A stretch of 64,000 bases of DNA from Sarocladium kiliense. Its lineage: Eukaryota; Ascomycota; Sordariomycetes; Hypocreales; Sarocladiaceae. Of this stretch, positions 22,558-33,914 are shown piece by piece. Each line of letters starts with the position of its first letter. The stretch's first letter is position 1. The position numbers were made by a program, and so were the translations under genes. The notes below the pieces were generated by a model. The model saw only the letters and a list, made by a program, of their open reading frames with translations. It was not told the DNA's origin and did not search any database. The DNA lies in contig JAUZTG010000029.1 in NCBI GenBank assembly GCA_030734395.1, forward strand, positions 124,001-188,000, read 5' to 3'.

Positions 22558-25500
22558 TTTGACTGATGTGTTGGGAGGGTTGTCTTGGTGATGTATAAAC
22601 AGCAAAGTAATACAACGGAGTTGGCGCGAGGGTAATGGTACAGAACAGCGAGTGTCTTGTTGCAAATAGTTCCAGAAGCGAGCGGATTGGAGAGAGAAGA
22701 GAGAAGAGGAGGGTCAGAAGAAGGAGGAAGATGGAGGGAAGTCGGGCTTTTATGGATGTTACTCGTACGAGAGGCAGTCTCCCCAGTGACTGGGCAAGGC
22801 CTGGAGAAGAGCTGCGTGTAAGAGATCGAGAAGACTTTCGGCGTCTCCTACACACCACACCCACAGTGCCTCATCCACACACACCTGGGGACTAGCCAGC
22901 CAAGCTCGCCTTGTTAGTCGAGGCACGGCCATGTAGGTACCAGGCAGGGACGCCGTCCAGGGCATGACACCCTCTGCCGTCACCGGGCCTCCACCAGAGC
23001 AGGCGGCGCATCCAGAACCGGTTTCTGCAATTCACTCGCTCTGTCTCTTCAGCTAGCTTGCCTTGCCTTCACTTTTCACCCCAAGCCTGCAGCCGCGGAC
23101 GAGATGGGTGGGTTGCAGCGGGAGGGGGGTTGCATGTGGAGGTGCAGGGGTGGCTGGGGTGATGATCAGGGGAGGAGGAGGAGGAGACGAGGAAGAGCAA
23201 CTAGCCACACACTGGACAATGATGAGGTTGGCCAATGCACTCAAGAGGAGGACCGAATGAGAGCGAAGATCCCGGCAGAAGGAAGCTGGTGGGTATTACA
23301 GGGGGGGTTATTGGGTCTACAGGTGACTGGACGTCGGTGGCTGCGCTGCAGTTGGCTCTGATCGAAGCAAATGGAAGACAGGATCCTTTGGAACTTTCCC
23401 CGGATTGAGCGTGGCGTCTCCCAGAATCTCGCTACTGAAGCCTCGGCCGATGGACATGAGGCACGAAAGGCTACCAAAACTTTAAGAGAAGGCATGTCAG
23501 GCGGGAGCCTATTCTACTTGGTGGCCGCCGTAGCTAGTTGAAGTAACCGCCGATGGTGGTCACTCAAGCAGAAACATGCTCCGGCGTTTGGAGTCAGGAC
23601 ACCGACAGCCATGGAACGAGGCTTTCTACTTGGCTGGGAGGGGAGGGATGGACGGACAACAGAACAGGTACGAGTACGTGCGTGTGTAGGTGCCACTTAC
23701 ACCGTAGTGGCCGATGCACTCATCCAGTGACATGGCCCTGCGCCACCTCCGACAGACCGTTGCGTTACATACACTTTACTTGTCAAGGCATGTGAACGAA
23801 CCAACGGCTGCTCAAAGTCCCCGAAATTTGAAATGAAGGGGTTCCTTTGCACGAATGCTTTGATCCCCCCCTCCCCAATTGACTAGTTAGCAAACAAGTG
23901 CAACCGAACCGAGGGAACAAGACGATAATTACCAGTGCGAGATTGGTGAGGATCTGCCCTCAAGCCTTTCTCATTTACCAGCTCTGCATTGATTCAAGCA
24001 GGCAATAGCTACAGCGACTTAGCAGGGGAATGTGAGGGGAATGGGGGCCCCCGAAGCGCTATGGTGGAGATCGGTGAAGGAGTAAGCTCCTCGTAGTGTG
24101 GCCAATGCTCGCTGGCGGTTGCGGTAACCCGCTCTTTTCTGAGACTTGGCGATCGAAGAAGTCTGGGGGAAATGGGTTCACGAGAGGCTGGGGGACGAAG
24201 GGATTCAATGAGACCGAGAACCATCCAAGGTCAATGCCTGCTGGGCTCTTCTCCAGATCTACGTATCCGCTCACAGGAGAAGTTTTGGGTCTTCTCTTTT
24301 GACTGTTTGTTTGTCTTTACTTGCTGCTATCCTCTGGCAATGCGAGTACCTAGAAGAGGCGAAAGATTTTTCTTCTTCGCGACTAGACGCATTCTAGAGC
24401 CATTCGATTTCACATGGGTTTTTTTTGGCAGCATTCCAATCTCCGAGGCTTCAGAAAGTATAGGCCGAAAAAGGGTGTGTGTGGCTAGTGGTTGGCCACT
24501 CGCTTCACACACACGCGCTCACGCAAGCGACGGTCCGGGACATGCAGGATTACGAGGAGTAGGCTAGGCTAACAAGCCCCCCCCCCCCCCCCCGGTGACA
24601 GGCAAGCCACTGTATCTTAGTGACTCGGCCACTGGTAACACTCTCTCTCACACACCTATGCGAGACATCGACAAGCCTCTCCAGCGGCACAGCCCACCAG
24701 CTGCCGAGGAGCGTCCTCAGCCAAACAACTTCATGTGCAAGGAATCTTAATTGAAATGAGCAGTACCAACCAGTAGGCTTGGGCAGCGAAGATCTTGAGC
24801 GATGGTAGGACAATGCTGTTGAATTGAACAACCCCCTTGCAGACTACACACAGATGCTGCACCGCGCAACTATTGTCCCAACTCCCTCCCTACCCATCGT
24901 ACCGTTATGAGATAGTGCTTTGTCCTTCAAGGCCCGATTCGAGTGGCAAACTAGCCAAACCAGGGCATTTCCCGGTGTAATCCTCTCCGACTCCATAGTA
25001 AACCAACAGCTGAGCTGGTCAGCAAATAGATCAACTTACACCCCAGGCAATGGCCAAAAGATCCAGAAGGACCCCAAAGTCTAATAAAGCCCCCTTCAAT
25101 CAAAACGCACCGACGATCTATTTCTCTCGGCCGACGATGGTGAACCGTTGTGCCTTGCTAATTTCCAGCATTAACAAAACGGGTCGCGCGCCCAAGTCTG
25201 GGGTATGGAAACGCGAATAGCAGACCCTCCTCCTCCCCCAAAGTCCCTTTGCTAGAGCTAATCTCCCCCGCAGAACAGAACCCGCTCTTCTTACGCTTGA
25301 CCGCGCAGTCTGCGAAAATTTTACTCCACCAATTCATCGATTGCATATGGTTCTTAGTACCTTCGTTAACGTGCGGGTAGGCAGGTAGGTAGGCAGGTGA
25401 CGGAGTGTGTGTGGAGGTGAGACCGGGGTCCTTCACCCGTGCTGTGGACTAGATCGGGCATGGTCTGGGGTGGTGATGTTGCATGTGGGACTCTTTTACT

Positions 25501-27552
25501 GTGCGCATGCCTCGGCATTATGTACTGAGGTTTGTATTATTTGCTGTCAAGGCTGTTGCAACCGTCGTTCACATGAAGATGGGTCTGGGCGGACCTTGAT
25601 TGCCCTTGCATCTGCTCAAGCCTCACTGCAACGCTGGGGGATGATGGGTGGGTTCGTAACCAGGATGTTGTGCAACCCTCTTCGTTCAAGTGGATGATGC
25701 CCGGATGGCCTGGGTTTCCTCCAAATTCGTGCATCTGATGATGTATGATTAGCTCCGTTGGAACATGATGTGGCTTGAGATATGATTAAGCTTTCATCTT
25801 CCTGGTGCAATGCTCGTGAAGAGCCGGAAGGTTGCAACCCGCTGCTCTTGACGCAGGTACCCTTTCTTCGTGCACAAGGGGGAGTAGGAGGCGTAGGGCT
25901 AATGACTCCAGCTGAAGTCTGGACTGGCCTATGTTCCTGAATTACATGTGGCAAAGAACTCAGGAGAGTGGTTTCCTGGACCGAAGAATAAGCACGTGAG
26001 TCGTTGGGGAGGTAGTGAAGTCAATGGTTAATCTTACTCACTACGATTGCTGCGAAGTGACTCATGTGCGTGGCTGATCGTCCAAACCTCTGCGAACTAC
26101 TTGCATCCTCTACAGACTTCAAAAGAGGTAAGTTTTTCGTCAATATGCAGATCGTTTTATCGACTGTGTTTCCGTTCATTTCAGCCCCTATCTCACCTTG
26201 GGGAGGAGTTTTCTAAAGAGGAGAGTTTGGGACATCATGTAGCTACGGATGACAAGGCCTGCAGCCAATACAGCAGGTGACACTTTTCTCTATTCATGGA
26301 AAGTTTCTCAAGTCTCTTGTCCTTTCGAGGCAATTCCCTTGGATTATCTCCAGCTGGTGGTGAGGCACACTTATCCTCGGCGATCCCCGTAACTGGGAGC
26401 CACTATGGACTACGTTCGACGTTTCTTGATATTTGTTCACGAAAGCTGAAGGGCTGACAATGACATACCCTACTCATTCCTCCCCTAACTCTGTCCTAAG
26501 CCGCCGGTCTGAATGAAACACAGGTGGCTTTCGCTACCCCATGTTTGCTCGTTACTTCTCCGTCCGCAGAGAGGAAAGGAGAAGCTATTTCACACAAATC
26601 CCCAGTAGTAATGGATTAAGACCAAGAGTACACGAGCTCAACGATGAAAGGCTAGAGTAAGGGCAGTCCTAATTCTTACTGTATCTTGAAGGCTTTCGCT
26701 ACATCAAAGTTCCTTGATTACCTTAAGAACTGCGCTGCTTGATATCCAACACCGCCACCTCCATACCTTAATATACCACGTATCAATAAACCCTCCCAAT
26801 CCCCATCACTCCATCAGATGACCGCACAATAATCAAGACGCATTGTCAACCCTAAGATAGATTGAAAAAGTCTATAAAATTGACCCAGGCTCTGTCAGCT
26901 GAGTGTTAGGGGCGAGTTTTTTTGACAGCGGTGAGGTGTCCCGGATTCAATCGTTAGAGGCTGGTCACTGTGCCGACAACTTTTTGAACGATGTACAATC
27001 TGCGGGTCAAATCTTAACTCGTAGATCGACACTGACTATATCTAATTCTATGTAAATGATTCTGGAGATATTTTGGAAAGATTCCCATCCCTATACGACT
27101 CAAACCTCGAACTTTCTCACGTTACTATCATCAAGCGTGAAGGATCACGGCGTGCAGGGTAGTCCATCGAGTCTATGGTAATTGATAAGGCCAGATAAGC
27201 CCCGCCTCGCTCTATTCCCCGCCTCCGCTGAATTCCCGCTGTAGCTTAGCCCGTAGCGGCAGCTTCCAGCGCCCGTGATGCGTCACATGGACCCCTACAG
27301 CGACGCACCTTCACCAGCTCGCGTCTGTCTCATGAGCCTCCCATGTGACACTCTCTCTGTCATCATCCTATTGTCTCCCTTCCATCTTCTTGCTCTGAAC
27401 CCCAAACACGTTCTTCTTCTTCTCTTCTAGGTATCGATCAGGACTTCCTCATCAAAACCGTCAACACCAGAGACTCTCCTTGAGTGACCTGACGTCAAGC
27501 AACGGAAGCTCCATCGTCCGCGGGGCTCTGGCCATCGCGCCAAACCCGCGTC
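22558..27552. other. 5-kb divergent intergenic region without a supported gene
   Basis: It separates the CFEM gene (leftward) from the PHAF1-family gene (rightward). No frame longer than about 130 codons and none with a recognisable domain. It contains a 17-base C run (24577-24593), several purine-rich tracts (for example near 23160-23200) and a stretch at about 26700-27110 that reads as more AT-rich. I saw no terminal inverted repeats or transposase motifs, and no tRNA that folds convincingly. Confidence 0.5.
24577..24593 (+). repeat. Poly-C homopolymer, 17 bases
   Basis: An uninterrupted run of 17 C residues in non-coding DNA; its exact length may be affected by sequencing or assembly. Confidence 0.85.
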
Positions 27553-29147
27553 ATGCCGCTATTCACTGCGCAGCTCCTCCCTGGCCGCGCACTGGGCTTT
27601 CTGAGTACGATATCCTCTATTTAAGTATTTCGAGAGAGTTCCAAAGATTCGCGAGCTGACTATGAGCTGGAACAGTCCTCGGCGCATCACTACACGATAC
27701 CCTCACCCGTCTCAAAGCCGAACCCCAAAGCTTCCCTAAGCTCGATGTTCTCTATTCATCCGAAAGACCCGTCACGGAGTCCGTCTGCATCCAACTTCCG
27801 CATAATGGTATCCGATTACGATTTGATGGCCCAGAGCAGCGCTTGCGCTTGATCGAGGTGACCGACTTCACGAAGAACCATATCACCTTCAAGGAGCGAG
27901 ATCTAGTCCGGCCTTCAAAGGATACTTCTGCACCTGGATCGCCGGTCCCTGGAGAATCATCGACTGGGCCGACATTTAGACATGTATACCATCGCTTGCT
28001 TGGCCCGACCTATGCTGGCGAGTTCATCCCTTCACCCGCCGGGCAAGACTTGGGCATCTATGTGCTGTCCTATCCTGGCGTGGCTTTCAACTTCCCCCTC
28101 TCCGCTTCCTCATACTCTCCGGACAAGGATGTAGTCTCACTACTCTCCTCCTCATCAAGCCAAGCTGCAACCTCGATGGCTATATTCAGTGGAGATTCGT
28201 GGGCCGATGCGCGCAAGACACTCTGGACAGAGACGCTCCCCAGCATCAAGTCTACGCAAGCGCTCCCACGCACTAAGGATGTATACCCCGATGAAGTATC
28301 GCTGGTTCAACTTCATGGAGCTGGCAGGATTCAGCTTTTCCGCAAATGGACTGCCAACTCAACGTGGATCACACTTGGTGAAACCACACCTCAGGATCTA
28401 GTCATGGCACTTGGACCACCTAATGCAATCTATCGCAAGAATGACCAGAAGATGGTGATTCATACAATGCGTACTGCAAGTAATGCACGGACACGGCCGA
28501 ATCCTGCAGATCTGGGGAGAATGGATGAGCTCACGGATACGGACCAATCGTCCATGAACACAGGATCCGAGGACTCGGCTGACGATGAGGTTATCCAAGA
28601 CGATACTCTAGGAAACTCTATAGGGGAATGTTTCTACAATTACTTCTACCATGGCTTCGACGTCCTGCTTTCTCCGATACCACCTCAAGTGTCCCCACGA
28701 CCACCGGGTGAGCCCGAGCCAGAAGTACAGCCGAACGAAATCAAAGCTCATGTCCCCGATCGCCTCGTCGCCACCAAGATAGTCCTACACGGCAATATAC
28801 CCGGCTCATACGAGTTCAACCGCCATCGTCGCTGTCGCTGGTCTATCGGCTACCTTGAGGACACAGATTCCGAGAGCCCTTTTTCGGATATCGAACCGCG
28901 TATGACTGCCTGCTGGGCTAACAGCCCATCCCACAACAATTCTTCCGATCCCAGAGGCATGGTGCTGAACCGCGGCTGGGGTGATAGCCCGGGCAGCAGC
29001 TGCGAATTGCTAGGCGGTTGGGAGGACAGTGGCGCAAGGAGAGCGGACGCAAATGGGGAGTCTACGACAACGACTTTGTATGGGTTCCCGGGGCTGGTGT
29101 TTGAGGTTCTGAAGAATGGGTTTGTTAATACTGTGACGGTATTTTGA
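27553..29147 (+). CDS. PHAF1 / UPF0183 (C16orf70-like) family protein
   Basis: Homologue of the conserved eukaryotic family whose animal member PHAF1 works with BCAS3 at autophagic membranes. Exons 27553-27604 and 27676-29147 give 507 aa. The 52-bp first exon encodes MPLFTAQLLPGRALGFL; after the 71-bp intron the protein continues ILGASLHDTLTRL, matching the family's start of a conserved beta-strand then helix. Other conserved stretches: VLYSSERP, IRLRFDGPEQRLRLIEVTD, a GPTYAGEF segment, ALGPPNAIYRKNDQKM, YNYFYHGFDVLLSP and ATKIVLHGNIPGSYEFNRHRRC, and near the C-terminus YGFPGLVFEVLKNGFVNTVTVF. Compared with animal proteins there are insertions rich in Ser, Pro and acidic residues, for example around residues 330-360. 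No membrane segment or signal. The role in autophagy is inferred from the family, not visible here. Confidence 0.93.
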
Positions 29148-29264
29148 TCTTTTCATGATTTACCTCGGGAGCCGTTTTATTAGGGCGTTCAAGTCAGGCG
29201 TTCGTCTTCTGCATATCTAATGGGCAAGTTCTCAATCAATGCGCCTACGTAACATTCAAATAAA

Positions 29265-31361
29265 TTACACAAATACCATGTTGCCAGTCGACCTTCCGTT
29301 GCTTCCAGTCGCAATAACAATGACCATGCTGGTCTCAGGGTTCGGCTCACCCTTCTCCTCCTGCCTTCCCGTCCAGGACTTCACACCACTCGACTCAGCG
29401 GTCCATCCTCCGTCGACGCCCAGCTTGGCATCAACCTCCTCGCCATCGACGAATACCTGAACCTTGGCAACGCCAACTGCGCTTCCTGAGACCTGCATGA
29501 TCTTGCCCTTGGGAGTCTCGGCCGCTTCAGCCTTGACGGAAAGCTCTGGGGCTTTTGATCCCGCGGCGACGGAACCTGCGGCACCTGTGATACCGTCACT
29601 GCTAAGCTCAGGTGTCAAAGTGGGTGCTTGACGCAGGTGGCTTGCGGCCTCAAAGGCGTACGCGTAGCGGAAGAGGTTGCTGTCATCATATGCAACAGAG
29701 GCAAAGGTCAAATTGACCGGCATCTTCGTATCCGCCATGACACCCATAGGAACGCTCACGGTAGGAATACCCAGCTGGCGGATGGCACAGTTTCCATTCG
29801 AGTACAGCACACCGTTACGCCAGGCATCTTTCGCTGATTCCTCGTTCACGTCAGCATCCGCCTTACCGACATCACCGTTGCAAGGCCAGACTACCGCGTC
29901 AAGACCCAGGCTAGCAACCCAGTCCTCGTAGTCAGACTTGCGAGTGGCCTCGAGCTTCTGGAGAGCTGGACCGAGACCTGGGATCTCAAAAGTTGGGACC
30001 CGGCCGCCGGTGATGTGGGCTACGACGTCCGTGTGCCTGACGAGAGGATCGTTGGCATCGTATCTGTCCTGGAGGGCACCGGGTGGGCGAGGGAAGATGG
30101 TTGCAGAGTCGATTTGACCGAGGGAAGTGGCAACACTCTCATCGCCGTTGTTGCGGAGGAAATCATCCCAAGCATATGCCATGAGCTGACACATGTCGAT
30201 ATCGTTCTTGTGAGGCGGCGCGGAGTCCTCTGAAGGAGCTTGACCATCCTCTGTCTTCTCGAACTTGGTCACAACAGGGAAGTCGACCTCCTCGATAGTA
30301 GCGCCGAGACTCTCCAGGACTTTTCGGGCATTGGTCCAGAGGTCGATGACGGACTGGCGAGTGTAGACCTTTCGTGCGGCTGGGTCACTGTCAACACCGC
30401 CGATGTACATCTTCGGTACGCCGACCTTCTTGCCGGCGAGAGATTGAGCGTTGGCAAGGTCGTGGTAAGACTTTGGACGGACCGAATCGACAGCAGGAAG
30501 CTTAACGAAGGGCTGCTCTCGCCAGAAGTCACCCGTGGTAGTCTTATCCTCAGTTGCAATGCTGTCCAGAAGGTAGAACATATCCTCAACGGTTCTGGTA
30601 TGAGGGACAACGACATCGCAAGTGGGGAAGAGCGGCCAGTTTCCACGCAGGGAAATGATGCCTCGAGATGGGGTGTATGCCACAAGACCATTGTTGGATG
30701 CCGGCGAGCGACCAGAGGAGATAGTCTCTTCACCCATGCCAAAGACGCCGAAGCTAGCGGCAGTTGCAGTCGCTGAGCCATTGGAAGATCCGGATGCGAA
30801 AGCCGCGGTGAGGTACTCAGCGTTATAAGGAGATTCAGCACGACCGTAGACACCGCGTTGCATGCCACCAGCAGCCATGGGAGGCATGTTGGTCCTGCCG
30901 AGAATCACACCTCCAGCATCCTGAATCCTCTTCACAGTGAAGGCATCCTCATTCGCCATCAACTTCCTGAAGGCAGGACTTCCAGACGCAACGGCCATGC
31001 CCTTGATCTTGTAGGAGTCCTTAATAGTACAAGGGATGCCATCAAGAGGACCTAGCGCCTTGCCAGCGGCACGACGATCGTCGGAGGCTTGGGCGACTTC
31101 AAAAGCATCCTCCTTGATGAGTGGAATGGCATTGAAGTTTGTGTTGCGGCGATCGAATTTTGCGATGCGGATGAGGTGCTTGGCGGTGAGGTCGACACTG
31201 GTGGTGAGGCCAGAGGAGAGAGCGGAGGAGAGGTCAGAGATAGAGGCGTCGACGATGGACAGAGGCTGCTTGTGGGAATCAGAAATCAGTACGTACGACG
31301 GAGAGGATGGTAATGAGCTTGGTTGGTGAATATTTACCTTGGAAGACCCGAGAGAGCCCAT
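29265..31361 (-). CDS. Amidase-signature family enzyme with C-terminal extension
   Basis: Ser-Ser-Lys hydrolase of the amidase-signature family, which cleaves carboxylic amides. Read from the ATG at 31361 without splicing it is 698 aa; an intron in the same frame (31337 to 31269 or 31266; donor GTAAAT, no in-frame stop) may be removed, joining MGSLGSSK to (Q)PLSIVDAS. Motifs (unspliced numbering): GPLDGIPCTIKDSYKIKG with catalytic Lys about 114; SGSSNGSATATAASFG near 190 with the cis-Ser; and GEETISSGRSPASNNG near 210, with the nucleophile Ser in the place of the usual GSIR-type motif. TPSRGIIS follows. After the usual end of the domain (RYAYAFEAASHLRQ) come about 115 extra residues: a low-complexity linker and a segment with IMQVSGSAVGVAKVQVFVDG that looks like a beta-rich module. 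No signal peptide. Convergent with the PHAF1-family gene, stops 117 bp apart. Substrate unknown. Confidence 0.9.
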   Translation of the reverse strand: MGSLGSSKVNIHQPSSLPSSPSYVLISDSHKQPLSIVDASISDLSSALSSGLTTSVDLTAKHLIRIAKFDRRNTNFNAIPLIKEDAFEVAQASDDRRAAGKALGPLDGIPCTIKDSYKIKGMAVASGSPAFRKLMANEDAFTVKRIQDAGGVILGRTNMPPMAAGGMQRGVYGRAESPYNAEYLTAAFASGSSNGSATATAASFGVFGMGEETISSGRSPASNNGLVAYTPSRGIISLRGNWPLFPTCDVVVPHTRTVEDMFYLLDSIATEDKTTTGDFWREQPFVKLPAVDSVRPKSYHDLANAQSLAGKKVGVPKMYIGGVDSDPAARKVYTRQSVIDLWTNARKVLESLGATIEEVDFPVVTKFEKTEDGQAPSEDSAPPHKNDIDMCQLMAYAWDDFLRNNGDESVATSLGQIDSATIFPRPPGALQDRYDANDPLVRHTDVVAHITGGRVPTFEIPGLGPALQKLEATRKSDYEDWVASLGLDAVVWPCNGDVGKADADVNEESAKDAWRNGVLYSNGNCAIRQLGIPTVSVPMGVMADTKMPVNLTFASVAYDDSNLFRYAYAFEAASHLRQAPTLTPELSSDGITGAAGSVAAGSKAPELSVKAEAAETPKGKIMQVSGSAVGVAKVQVFVDGEEVDAKLGVDGGWTAESSGVKSWTGRQEEKGEPNPETSMVIVIATGSNGRSTGNMVFV

Positions 31362-32187
31362 CTTGAACTGCTGATCTATGAGCTTCGTTTGTGGTGTCTG
31401 GAAGAACGAAGAGAGAAACAATGCTAGTAAATGGTCTACATGTATTCACTCAACGTCCCATTGCTGATACAAGTTGTCTATTATATTCTACTCGTACTTC
31501 GAGCTATCATCATTGCGCTCCCCGATTGCGCGCCTGAATTACTCCATGGCCACATGGCTTCAATGGACCCGGATTGCGCCCGTGGGGTAAAAGGGACTAT
31601 TTAGCAGTGGCCAGATTCAGCAACTGGTGTTCATCGTTGAGGATGAGATTGATTCGTATAATCTGATTGGTGAGCATGAGAAATTACCAGCTGCTAATTG
31701 CAACGGCCGCTTTGCACGTACAGCTGACTCGGACTTTTACCCACTCAACCCTGTCAACAATTCTCTTATCTTTACCAGTTTGTAACCTGGCTGCTATTTC
31801 CCAACTGCTAATAACCTTTCCTCCTGACAGATTGTGGGATCAGGACTAGACCCCAGACTATCGAGGTCCCCCAGGTTCGCGCAACTTCTTATCACTACCG
31901 ACAGGCATCTTCATTGGACAACCAATTCACCCTCGAGTGCCTCCCAACGTGATGCCAAAGCTTGGCTTTGATAACCCGGGCTGTCGGAATCGAGGCATGT
32001 GTTACTGGGATCATTGATACAGGATCTCGTTGATTGCCGGGACTGCAGACTGTGTATAAGACCCTGCATCACCTCTGACCTCCAACATTTTGATCGGCAA
32101 GGAAGACTTCCAGCAGAATCATCCTGCATCTATATTCTTCCTGTCTTGGTGTTATTTTGATCGACCTGAACAGCATCTTCAGACAGT
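31362..32187. other. Divergent intergenic region between the amidase and MFS genes
   Basis: About 0.8 kb with no supported gene; it must contain the two diverging promoters. I see no clear TATA box or operator repeat. Confidence 0.45.
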
Positions 32188-33822
32188 ATGGATCACCGCC
32201 ACTTTGACGAGGACCATGTCCCCGGCACTATCAGACTTGTCGACGTCGCTGGCAATGCGTCCAGCCAGCATGACGCCAGCCACAAGGACATCGTCCTGAT
32301 CCCTCGTCCCAGCTCCGACCCGGAGGATCCTCTCAATTGGTCATGGAACCGCAAGATCCTCGCCGTCAGTATGGCCTATCTCTACGTCCTCGGCACTGGC
32401 ATCGCCACATCCGTGCAGTACTCTGTCCTTGCCGACATCACTGCGGACACGGGCATTTCTACAGCTAGTCTCGTTCAGGGCACAGGTCTCATGTTCCTTT
32501 TCTTCGGATGGGCGTGTCTCATCTGGCAGCCTATTGCTCTGACGTATGGTCGACGCGGTGTCTACCTCATTACCATGTTCTTGACGGTCCCAGTCATGGT
32601 CTGGACCGCCTATTCCAACAGCGCCGGGCAATGGATTGCTCACCGTGTGCTCATCGGCTTCATCGTCTCCCCAATCGAGTCTCTCTGCGAAGTCACCGTC
32701 TACGACCTGTTCTTCGCGCACAACCGCGGCACCTTCATGGGCCTATACGTCTTCGTCCTCTTTGGCTCCAACTTTCTTGCGCCGCTTGTCGCCGGGTGGT
32801 TCAACGATGCTTATGGCTGGAGGTGGACGATGAACTTTGGCGCAATCATCTGCGCTGTCTGCTTCGTCATCTTGTTTTTCTTTATGGAGGAGACCATTTA
32901 CTTCCGCCAGAACGCAATTGAGGGATTGGACGAAGGATCGATGAGCGGCTCCGAGTCAGCGACGGCGGAGCCCGGAGAGAAATCTGCAGGACAAAGCATG
33001 ATGACCACAGATCAAGTCGCTCCGTCTGAACCCGTCAATGTGCCGAGCACTTCCAGATGGGCCAAGTATGGCCTCTTCAAAGCTCTCCCAGGGAGGCCCA
33101 GCAACATCGACATGCTTCGCATGGTCTACCGCCCGGTCATCATGATCGTCCGCTTCCCTACCGTCGCCTGGGCTGGATTTCTCTATGGCATCAATCTCGC
33201 CTGGTACAACGTCCTCAACGGCACAGCTAGTCCCGTACTGACCAGCGCCCCGTACAACTTTACAGCCGCTCAAGTCGGAAGCACCTACGCTGGTCCTATC
33301 ATCGGCGCTGCCCTGGCCTCATACTGGTCCGGTAATGTGGCAGACTGGCTGGCTATCCGTCTTGCTCGTCGTAACAAGGGCATCAGGGAGCCGGAGCAGC
33401 GTCTCTGGGTCCTCCTAGTGTCCGGTACCATCTCATCCGCTGGTCTCATCCTCTGGGGCGTGGGAGCTTACTACAACATCCACTGGCTCGGTCTGGTCTT
33501 TGGCCTGGGAATGCTGACCTTCGGCTGCGTTACTGGCGGATCTATCGCTGTCAGCTACAATGTCGACTGCTTCAAGGAGATTGCGGGAGAGACTACGGTG
33601 TCGATCATGTTGATCCGTAACACTATCGGGTTTGGCTTCAGCTATGCAATCACGCCTTGGTGGACTACGCAAGGCCTCAAGTATTGCTTCATCACGGCCG
33701 CCATGATCTCAATTGCTTGCACTCTTACTTTCCTTATTATGACAATTTGGGGCAAGCGCATTCGTCGCTGGTCCATTCCTGCATACCAGAAGTATATGGA
33801 GACGATGGTTGTGAGTTCTTAG
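32188..33822 (+). CDS. MFS transporter, DHA1 (Hol1-like) type
   Basis: Single-exon gene for a 544-aa, 12-span plasma-membrane carrier. The N-terminus (about 55 residues) is hydrophilic and ends PSSDPEDPLNWSWNRK, the DPxNWS motif that marks fungal DHA1-type carriers. The first spans read LAVSMAYLYVLGTGIATSVQ and the loop between TM2 and TM3 has LTYGRRGVYL, a variant of MFS motif A. GRTFxxG-type sequence is represented by HNRGTFMGLYVFVLFGSNFLAP; YGWRWTMNFGAI and the acidic/Ser-rich central loop (about 250-285) follow. The sequence most resembles the Hol1/SPBC1271.10c group, carriers of cations, polyamines or drugs. The substrate cannot be told. Its stop lies 92 bp from the stop of the convergent Zn2Cys6 gene, which may regulate it, though this is only an inference from adjacency. 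Confidence 0.9.
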   Translation: MDHRHFDEDHVPGTIRLVDVAGNASSQHDASHKDIVLIPRPSSDPEDPLNWSWNRKILAVSMAYLYVLGTGIATSVQYSVLADITADTGISTASLVQGTGLMFLFFGWACLIWQPIALTYGRRGVYLITMFLTVPVMVWTAYSNSAGQWIAHRVLIGFIVSPIESLCEVTVYDLFFAHNRGTFMGLYVFVLFGSNFLAPLVAGWFNDAYGWRWTMNFGAIICAVCFVILFFFMEETIYFRQNAIEGLDEGSMSGSESATAEPGEKSAGQSMMTTDQVAPSEPVNVPSTSRWAKYGLFKALPGRPSNIDMLRMVYRPVIMIVRFPTVAWAGFLYGINLAWYNVLNGTASPVLTSAPYNFTAAQVGSTYAGPIIGAALASYWSGNVADWLAIRLARRNKGIREPEQRLWVLLVSGTISSAGLILWGVGAYYNIHWLGLVFGLGMLTFGCVTGGSIAVSYNVDCFKEIAGETTVSIMLIRNTIGFGFSYAITPWWTTQGLKYCFITAAMISIACTLTFLIMTIWGKRIRRWSIPAYQKYMETMVVSS

Positions 33823-33914
33823 AAAGACTGAAGATGAGTTGTAGGCAATAGGGATATCTAAATAGCACGCTCTCAATAATACACTGCTCAGATATATCGT
33901 CAGACTCAAATACT

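Noticed and set aside
26890..26970. Possible tRNA (ATTCAATCG word)
   Set aside because: No cloverleaf can be formed around it.
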